Below are positions 55,816-64,000 of a stretch of DNA of 64,000 nucleotides, piece by piece. The notes below the pieces were generated by a model, which had not been told where the DNA came from, ran no database searches, and saw nothing but the letters and a program-made list of their open reading frames with translations. The stretch's first letter is position 1. Each line of letters starts with the position of its first letter. The stretch is from Spodoptera frugiperda (taxonomy: Eukaryota > Arthropoda > Insecta > Lepidoptera > Noctuidae), in NCBI RefSeq assembly GCF_023101765.2, contig NC_064230.1, forward strand, positions 1,798,001-1,862,000, given 5' to 3'. Both the position numbers and the translations under genes were made by a program.

Positions 55816-56296
55816 AAGCTCCGTACTCACATACGGTATTACTCGATGGAACTAAGCTGTCGAGTAAAACCCATGGCATGGACTTTCGTCCATACATTCA
55901 GCATTGATCTATCGAGTGAGCTCGCCGTTCAGTATTCGCCGAACAATTTGAGCCAAAAGATGTCTGTACTTGGTGTAAGCTCGAAAGATTTTTTTATTTA
56001 TTTTTATTTATTTTTTGTCAGCCTTGATCGTCCCACTGCAGGGCAAAGGCCTCCCTACCCTCCTTCCACTCATCTCTTTGTAGAGCTTTCTGTGACCAAT
56101 CCTTTTCATAGGAGTCGCATTCATCCTGCCATCTCCGTCTGGGGCTGCTGCGACCGCGAAAAAAATTATTTTAATTTAATTCCATCGAGCTGGCTTGCTG
56201 CGAGTCTTCGACCTGTGCGTTTTTCGATCCACACGTTGATTTTTACTCAATTTTGAGTAAAACTATCGAATAATACCGTGTGTGAGTACGGATCTT
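55816..56296. mobile_element. MITE containing a LINE fragment
   Basis: Ends AGCTCCGTACTCACATACGG and (reversed) GATCCGTACTCACACACGGT are inverted copies. 55990-56160 is a minus-strand LINE RT tail (complement of RWQDECDSYEKDWSQKAL and EGREAFALQWDDQG). The 167-codon ORF across it is not a gene. Confidence 0.6.
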
Positions 56297-56372
56297 TTGA
56301 TACAAATCTTTAAAATTGTTATACGTAATTTTTGTTCTTGTGGGCTAACGTGTCAGATATTGATAGTGTACA

Positions 56373-56525
56373 TGCTTTTTTTAAGGGGGGAAAATTATCC
56401 AATAACTTCTCACGCCTTGAGCGAGGCTTAAGGGAGTGTCAGACTCTTACTGACTAAAAACCACTCCTTCTTTTCGAGCCAGAGGCCCGGTAACCTGTTA
56501 CGTTGTCCGCTGCTCGCCGTCCGCA
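56373..56525 (-). mobile_element. R1L LINE tail
   Basis: GGGGAAAATTATCCAATAAC, GTGTCAGACTCTTACTGACT, ending CCTGTTACGTTGTCCGC. Confidence 0.65.
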
Positions 56526-56644
56526 GACCGGAACATAATGTGATCCCTATTTAGTTATCTAATACTACGCTTTCTAACTATAGTAAACAAGGTAACTATA
56601 GTAAACAAACACGTCTTAGTAGGTTACAATAATAACACTGAGAC

Positions 56645-56922
56645 TGTCTTGTTGGTCGAATGGTCGCGAGTGCGACTACCGGACAAGGGATCTCGGGTTC
56701 CATTTGGGCATAATACTACTGGACTTTTTTCGGTTTTTCGAAAATTTCTCAGTAGTAGCACGGAGTCTGGAATTGTGTCCAGTATGTGGCAATAGACTCA
56801 CCCCCTATTACATGGGACTTATAACACAAATAGTGAAAAGTGTGTGTACATTGTATAGCGGCATTACGCGCCGTAATGTGCACCTCTGCCTACCTCTTCG
56901 GGGATAAAAGGCGTGACGTTGC
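56645..56922 (+). mobile_element. S1 SINE, second arm of the inverted duplication
   Basis: Plus-strand S1 (GTCTTGTTGGTCGAATGGTC to AAAAGGCGTGACGTTGC). The preceding 95 bp (56552-56644) is the inverted copy of 54753-54845. Confidence 0.7.
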
Positions 56923-57412
56923 ATACAATATTTTTTTACAAGCGGAATGTTTAAAAACATTTCATACTAGTAGTAACAGACGTTGCGTTAGAAATTAGCC
57001 AAGTGTGAACTATTTGAGAAATGTCCAAACAAAACGCTGAGTTTACATAACAGTAGGTACATACTTATTTACTTTAAACTTAAATCGTCTCTATTATGAT
57101 AACCATAAGGTATTTAATTGTTTAACGAGTCTCTAAGTATCTATGTAAATATATCAAGCTAAAGAATTTATTTGTTTGAACGCGGTAACCTCCGAAACTA
57201 CTGGTCCGATTTGAATAATTCCTTTTGTGTTGAATAGTGCATTTATCGAGGAAGGAAGGAAACGTCACGCTTTGAGCTTTGAGGAACCAACCAGCGGGTG
57301 AAAAAGTAAATAAATACGAAAGTAACTCAAGTCTTTGTCTCTTCTTTACACCTAAACCACTGTAGCGATTTAAATAATTTTTTGGTTGGATAATCCATTT
57401 ATTGGTTACAAA
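56923..57412. other. Intergenic with a Q repeat
   Basis: Includes a Q copy at about 57158-57305 (AAGCTAAAGAATTTATTTGT, GAACGCGGTAACCTCCGAAA). Otherwise AT-rich with no gene. Confidence 0.45.
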
Positions 57413-57992
57413 GTCCAGTCAACTGATGGTAGCGGTGACTGTCCAGGCGACACACGTACTTAGGTATCGTCATGAGCTAATGTTCACATGTAAACAGCAG
57501 CTCATGTAAAGAGATTGTCCAGTCAACTGATGGTAGCGGTGACTGTCCAGGCGACACACGTACTTAGGTATCGTCATGAGCTAATGTTCACATGTAAACA
57601 GCAGCTCATGTAAAGAGATTGTCCAGTCAACTGATGGTAGCGGTGACTGTCCAGGCGACACACGCACTTAGGTATCGTCATGAGCTAATGTTCACATGTA
57701 AACAGCAGCTCATGTAAAGAGATTGTCCAGTCAACTGATGGTAGCGGTGACTGTCCAGGCGACACGTACCTACTTAGGTATCGTCATGAGCTAATGGTAA
57801 CATGTAAACAGCAGCTCATGTAAAGAGATTGTCCAGTCAACTGATGGTAGCGGTGACTCTCTAGGCGATACGTACTTAGGTATCGTCATGAGCTAATGGT
57901 AACATGTAAACAGCAGCTCATGTAAAGAGATTGTCCAGTCAACTGATGGTAGCGGTGACTGTCCAGGCGACACACGTACTTAGGTATCGTCA
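57413..57992 (+). repeat. 104-bp minisatellite, about 5.6 units
   Basis: Units start at 57413, 57517, 57621, 57725, 57831 and 57933 (GTCCAGTCAACTGATGGTAG). Spacing is 104, 104, 104, 106 and 102 bp. Units 1-3 differ by about one base; units 4-5 share GGTAACATG in place of GTTCACATG. Each full unit carries an inverted repeat CATGAGCT ... AGCTCATG around about 20 bp, so it can form a hairpin. Coding potential is nil. Confidence 0.95.
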
Positions 57993-58221
57993 AGGACACT
58001 TATATTAAACCTCTTCATTAATATTCTCGTAAACAAAGTAATTTCTCATATGCTTAAGTATGTTGTATACAATAAGGTCTTGTGACGTATAGAGCATTGC
58101 AAATTGTGTCTAATCACAACGACTTTGAAACTAATTTACTATGCAAGTAGCAACTAACGCTGCACTCATCCCGTGGTTTCGTATGCAAATAAACTCTTGT
58201 AAGTATTTTGTTTTATCTGTC

Positions 58222-58440
58222 CCACCTTATTTTGTTGAGGGGGAAAATCATCTAATGACTTCTCCCGTCCTGAGCGAGGCGTGATAGAATGACAGACTCT
58301 TACTGACTAAACACCACCCCGTTCCTACTCCTGCTTTTCAAGCCGGAGCCCCGGTAAACCCGCTAGGCAGTCTGCAGCTGTGGATCAGACATCAGCCCTA
58401 CTGGACCCTATCTGTGGTGGTCTGATGGCTCTTTGAGGAC
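58222..58440 (-). mobile_element. R1L LINE tail
   Basis: GAGGGGGAAAATCATCTAAT to CTGTGGTGGTCTGATGGCTC, a longer 3' UTR piece on the minus strand. Confidence 0.7.
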
Positions 58441-58728
58441 CGGAATGCGACGCGGCGGACGCACGGGGCGTGAAACAAAGCTTGCGTTGTGTTTTCCAGT
58501 ATTGGAGGCCCATACTTGTCCTCATCGCCAAATGTCCAGCAATACACTAATAACTCCCCTGGAGTTGCGGTTGTCCATGGGTGGCAAGGATTATCACATT
58601 ATTCACGAAGGAAAACAACATCAAAATCCATTGAGCAGTTTTTGAGTGAGTCACAGACAGACGCAGTGGAGAATATGATTTCATAATAACATGTCAGGAT
58701 GCTAATATGCATATGTAAGTATACTTAG

Positions 58729-59712
<984 letters not shown>

Positions 59713-60110
59713 AGTATACTTAGTAGCAATTACCTAGTGATAATGTATGTTTGTTTGTATTATGTATAAGTAGACAAAGTACTAATTGATGTCATTTTAA
59801 TTAATACTAGCGACCCGCCCCAGCTTCGCATGGGTGTAATGGTGATATATTATGCATGTATTATAATTATACATTTAACCCTTCCTCTTGAATCAATCTA
59901 TCTATTAAAAAAACCGCATCAAAACCAAAAAAAAATACCTACACCTTTGGGAACTAAGAGGCGTGACACAATATGTTATTCAATTTAAACAAAAGAAATT
60001 ATAAAATGGATTGTATAAACCGGAATTAAATAATTTAGTTACGGAAGAACAATAAAATTAAAATTATGTTGGTAAAATCCACGCTACATAGTATACATAA
60101 CATTTTTTAT

Positions 60111-60400
60111 GATATAAGCCGGTAAACAAGCAGACGGATCACCTGATGGTAAGCAATCGCCGCCGAAAATAGACACTTGAAACACCAGAGGCGTTACAAG
60201 TACGTTGCCTTTTGGAGGTTAGGAATTTAAGCGTTGTTGGGGAATCGGGGATTGGGAAGATTGAGAAAGGGGTAATTGGGCCTCCGGTAACCTCACTCAA
60301 ACAACGCAAGCGTTGTTTCACGTCGTTTTTCTGCTCGGCCGTGGTATCACTCCGGTCAAGCCGGCCCAGCAGTGCCGAAGCATGGCTCTCCCACACTTAT
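60111..60400 (+). mobile_element. C-family dispersed repeat
   Basis: Near full-length plus copy, GATATAAGCCGGTAAACAAG to CATGGCTCTCCCACACTT. Confidence 0.7.
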
Positions 60401-60693
60401 ATACAAAAACACACATACATACACAGACATTGTATATAATGTTACAGTTATTTAAAACAAATGATATAGAATTAGCTACGATGCGGTCATTGCACCTTAG
60501 TATTGTATACAAATCCTAATATTATAAATGCAAAAGTTTGTGACTTTTCTGTTTATGTATGTGTTTATTCGAATTAGCATTTTTATGGTATAGTTAGCAA
60601 ACGAGCAGAAGAGTCACATCAGCGCCGCCCATGGATATCCGCAACACCAGAGGAGTCACAGGTGCGTTGCCGATCTTTTATAAGGAAGGATCT

Positions 60694-60870
60694 GTTTTTT
60701 TTAGGGGGAATATCAGCGGCTTGTCGTTCCGTAAAGGACAATGGCTTCTGTCGCCCTAGGCGAGACGAGAGGGAGTGTCAGACTCTTACTGTCTAAAAAC
60801 CACCCTGATCCTTTTTTTTTTTTTTTTTTTTTTTTGAGGGGGAAAATCATCCAATGACTTTTCTCAGCAA
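60694..60870 (-). mobile_element. R1L tail interrupted by a second R1L start
   Basis: A tail runs from TTTTTTTAGGGGGAATATCA to AACCACCCTGATCC. A T-tract of about 24 and GAGGGGGAAAATCATCCAAT then begin another copy, which is cut after 30 bp. Confidence 0.55.
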
Positions 60871-61095
60871 ACTAAACTTACAAAATTTAAGCTCAATCAT
60901 TTGAAAATATCTACTTCAAAATTTTGTTGCAAAATTCCACTTCACACACATACACATAAAACTAGATGTCAATAACCTTACGTACGTCACACATACCTAT
61001 GCAAAATAGATAATTTTAGAAAACGGTAACTACCTATCTACTATCATCTTTCCTAATAATTTGTAATCTATTTTAAATTACAGCTATTTTCAGTT

Positions 61096-61620
61096 GCAAC
61101 AAAAAAGGTGCACATTACGGCACGTAATGCCGCTGTACAATGTTCACCCGAATACTGAAACGCTACTCAATATTAAGTTGAACTTAAATATCGTGCTATC
61201 TCTGTCTTTCCTAAAGATTTTGTAGAGACAGAACTAATGTTGAGAGCATCTTAAAATTGAGTGGCGTTTGAGTATTTGAACGTTATAAGTCCCATGTAAT
61301 AGGGGGTGAGCCTATTGCCATATACTGGGCACAATTGCAGACTCCGTGCTACTACAGAGAAATTCTCGAAAAAACTAAAGCAGCCCAGTGATACTTTCCT
61401 TGACTTTTTTTGAGGGGGAAAATCATCCAATGCCTTCTCCCGCCTTGGGCGAGTCGAGAGGGAGTGTCAGACTCTTACTGACTAAAAACCATCCCGTTCC
61501 TACTCCTGCTTTTTGACGCGAAGCCCCGGTAAGCCAGCTAGGTAGTCCGCAGCTCTGTGACCTGAGAATCGAACGAGACGTCTTGCCCGTTGCAATTGCG
61601 ACCACTCGACCAACGAGGAG
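61096..61620 (-). mobile_element. S1 SINE split by two other elements
   Basis: S1 pieces at 61096-61150, 61284-61403 and 61557-61620. The first gap (61151-61283) is a small palindromic MITE with ends AATACTGAAACGCTACTCAA / (reversed) AAATACTCAAACGCCACTCA. The second gap (61404-61556) is a minus-strand R1L tail. Confidence 0.7.
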
Positions 61621-61885
61621 GTTATTTTCAGCTAGACTTATTTTATGAAATTGTAGGTAATTCACTTCAATCGAAATTGTTTCGAGCAGTCATTTGGAAA
61701 ATATTAGTATGCAAAAACTAACGAATATAATTTCAATACACAACATTTTCTATGAGAAATGAGGCCGATTGCCAAAACATCATTTGCATTTTGACAATTG
61801 GCAATTGGTACATTGCATTAAAATATGAGAATAACTAACTGTTATTTGTTTGAAAAAATGCAAAAGTTTTAACATTTGTAGAATG

Positions 61886-62500
61886 CGCGTTGCGTTGTGT
61901 GAGTGAGATTACCGGAGGCCTGGTTACTCCCCTTCCCAATCTTGCCAACAACTCTTAAATTCCTAACCCCCAAACGGCCAGCAACGCCCTTGTAACGCCT
62001 CTGGTGTTTCATAAAGTTTTAACATTAGCTAGTGAAAGCATGTTTAGTTAATCTGTCCCAGTTGTCATAATAATAATAGCTACATAGAGCTATGCTACGA
62101 AAATGTAATAGCTAAGCTGTGAAACTATGTGACCGTTTCAACTGATACTAAGCTGTGTAGCTGTGCGAGGAAGAAGCCATTCCTTGCACACATCCATGAG
62201 ACGCATCTTCCCATGTAAAAAACATAGCTTAGTTGAGCGATCCGCACCGCCCATGGACACCCGAAACACCAGAAGCGTTACAAGTGCGTTGCCTGCAGTT
62301 TGGGGTTAGGGTTAGGAATTTAAGGGTTGTTGAGGAATCGGGGAAGATTGGGAAAGGTGGTACTACGGGTTACCGGTAACCTCACTCACACAACGAAACA
62401 CAACCGCAAACTTTATTTCACGTCGGTTTTCTGCTCGGCCGTGGTATCACTCCGGTCGAGCCGGCCCAGCAGTGGAGAAGCATAGCTCTACATACACTTA
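61886..62500. mobile_element. C-family fragments around an M-family fragment
   Basis: 61886-62010 is a minus C piece. 62060-62240 is M (GAGCTATGCTACGAAAATGT, CTGTGAAACTATGTGACCGT). 62246-62496 is a plus C copy ending GGAGAAGCATAGCTCT. Confidence 0.55.
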
Positions 62501-62520
62501 TCAGTTCAGCACACCTACAC

Positions 62521-62800
62521 ACAACGTCACACCTTTTATCCCTGAAGGTGTAGGCAGAGGTGCACATTACAGCACGTAATGCCGCTATACAATGTACACC
62601 CACTTTTCATCATTTGTGTTATAAGTCCCATGTAATACGGGGTGAGCCTATTGCCATATCCTGGACACAATTCCAAACTCCGTGCTACTACCGAGAAATT
62701 TTTCGAAAATCCGAAAAATGCCCAGTAATACTTTGCCCGACCCGGGAATCGAGACCCCTTGTTCGGCAGTCGCACTTGCGACCACTGGACCAACGAGGCA
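62521..62800 (-). mobile_element. S1 SINE, full length
   Basis: ACAACGTCACACCTTTTATC tail to CCACTGGACCAACGAGGCAG head, with a few bases deleted in the B-box region. Confidence 0.75.
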
Positions 62801-63189
62801 GGCAATTTATCAGTTCGACCTACATAAAAATAACGCATGTTGACCTTGATAGGTCACATTTAAAGCTAATTCAGTCTGTTCTGTAATCTATACCAATAGA
62901 GCGATAAAGCGGAAATATAATCATGATTGTTTGTTTGTTTGCATTGCGTAGGCTCCGAAACGGCTGGACCGATTTGAAAACAACTCATTGAGCGTTGAAA
63001 AGCATGTCTTGCGGGGAGTAAATAACATAGGTAGGCTATTTTTATTGATAACTAGTTTCTGCTCGCGGATTCAGGTAATCTAAACCTGTTCCAAATTTCA
63101 TCCTGATCCATTCAGTCGTTTCGATGTGAATGAGTAAGAAACATACACACAAACATTCAAAGTTTCTCATTTACTAACTGAAAAGTAGC

Positions 63190-63662
63190 CTTTTTAAGGG
63201 GGAAAATCATCCAATGACTTCTTTCGTCTTGGGCGAGGCGAGAGGGAGTGTCAGACTCTTACTGATTAAAAACCACCCCGTTACTACTCCTGCTTTTCGA
63301 GCCGGAGCCTCGGTAAACCCGCTAGGTAGTCCGCAGCTCCGGATCGGGCATCAGCCCTACTGGGCCCCATCTGTGGTGGTCTGATGGCTCTTTAAGGCGC
63401 GCGCAGAACGCGACGCGCCGTACGTACGGATCTGGTTCTAGTCGGTCTGCGAGCTACCCTTGTTCGCCGTCCGCAGACCTGTAATTACGGAGACTGGAGA
63501 TCGTCACACGATCCCCGACGCCCGGAGTGTCTCTCGCGACGGCTAGGGCGTGAGGAGATTCGTTCCCTCGCGCACCCCGCCTCCTCCTTAGCTAGCATGA
63601 CTGCTTCGCAGAAGGAGGAGACGGCATCCCAGCCCCCCTCGCTCCACACCATGACTTGTACC
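63190..63662 (-). mobile_element. R1L LINE 3' portion
   Basis: Minus strand. 3' UTR (GGGGGAAAATCATCCAATGA to CATCTGTGGTGGTCTGATGG), then the C-terminal coding tail in the intact frame ([35 protein letters not shown]). Useful for reading the frame lost in the 58729 copy. Confidence 0.75.
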
Positions 63663-64000
63663 AAAATACAGATAAGCCTAAGGTAGTCTGTATGCAACTG
63701 TTATTTTCATTATGCAATATTGCTGTATTTATGTTGGTCACACAAAATAAATAAATAAAAGACTAATACACTGAGTTTATTCATGTTAAATATAGGTACA
63801 GCAACGACACTGTAATAGCATTATAGCAATGACTGTTTTCTTTATTTCATATGGTAAATGTGAGCTAAGGTCGTATTTAAGTGCCTCTCATATTAACATG
63901 AGAATCACTCCGGCGACTAGGCGGCCCACACACCTAAAAACATTATCTAGCTACATCACTACCAACTGTACCTAATTTAATCAGCTCTATTCCTAACCTA
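63663..64000. other. AT-rich intergenic DNA, no gene seen
   Basis: No exon, RNA gene or known repeat was recognised up to the window edge. Confidence 0.5.

Noticed and set aside
55753..56256. 167-codon ORF as a gene
   Set aside because: It spans a MITE end and an antisense LINE tail; composition is that of chance translation.
57413..57992. CRISPR array
   Set aside because: The 104-bp units are contiguous without variable spacers, and the genome is eukaryotic.

Overview
This is a 64 kb piece of an AT-rich, intron-bearing insect nuclear genome, most likely a noctuoid moth. The evidence is lepidopteran-style repeat content: tRNA-derived SINEs, R1-clade LINE tails, RTE-like tails and dense palindromic MITEs. 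The genes are single-copy animal genes with GT-AG introns. The species is inferred, not proven.

Four protein-coding genes can be supported. (1) 1091-2584, minus: a complete, intronless UDP-N-acetylglucosamine pyrophosphorylase (UAP, 497 aa), which makes UDP-GlcNAc for chitin, GPI anchors and glycans. (2) 3600-5546, plus, divergent from UAP: a two-exon REXO4-type DEDDh RNA exonuclease. (3) 14244-44607, minus: a ten-exon Mgat2 (beta-1,2-GlcNAc transferase II, 456 aa) spread over about 30 kb, reconstructed exon by exon with all phases agreeing. (4) 33067-38612, plus: an eight-exon SAMD15-like SAM-domain gene (338 aa) lying antisense inside Mgat2 intron 3. UAP makes UDP-GlcNAc, the donor that MGAT2 uses, so two of the genes belong to the same sugar pathway; the proximity may be chance.

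Layout: 1-1060 repeat nest; 1062-2584 UAP; 2585-3599 divergent promoter; 3600-5546 REXO4, whose intron is mostly transposon remnants; 5547-14243 repeat-rich intergenic DNA; 14244-44607 Mgat2 with introns full of MITEs, SINEs, LINE tails, an ISL2EU-type DNA transposon remnant and the nested SAM gene; 44608-64000 gene-free repeat-rich DNA with a 104-bp minisatellite, R1-like LINE copies with target-site duplications, and an inverted duplication.

Most of the window is mobile DNA. Labels such as S1, R1L, C, D, E, F, G, H, L, M and Q are mine for families recurring within this window. The most informative observations are the nested antisense gene, the Mgat2 terminal micro-exon, a two-gene ISL2EU-like transposon whose terminal repeat resembles that of a MITE family here, a three-layer transposon nest, and R1-clade LINE copies outside rDNA with 12-14 bp duplications.
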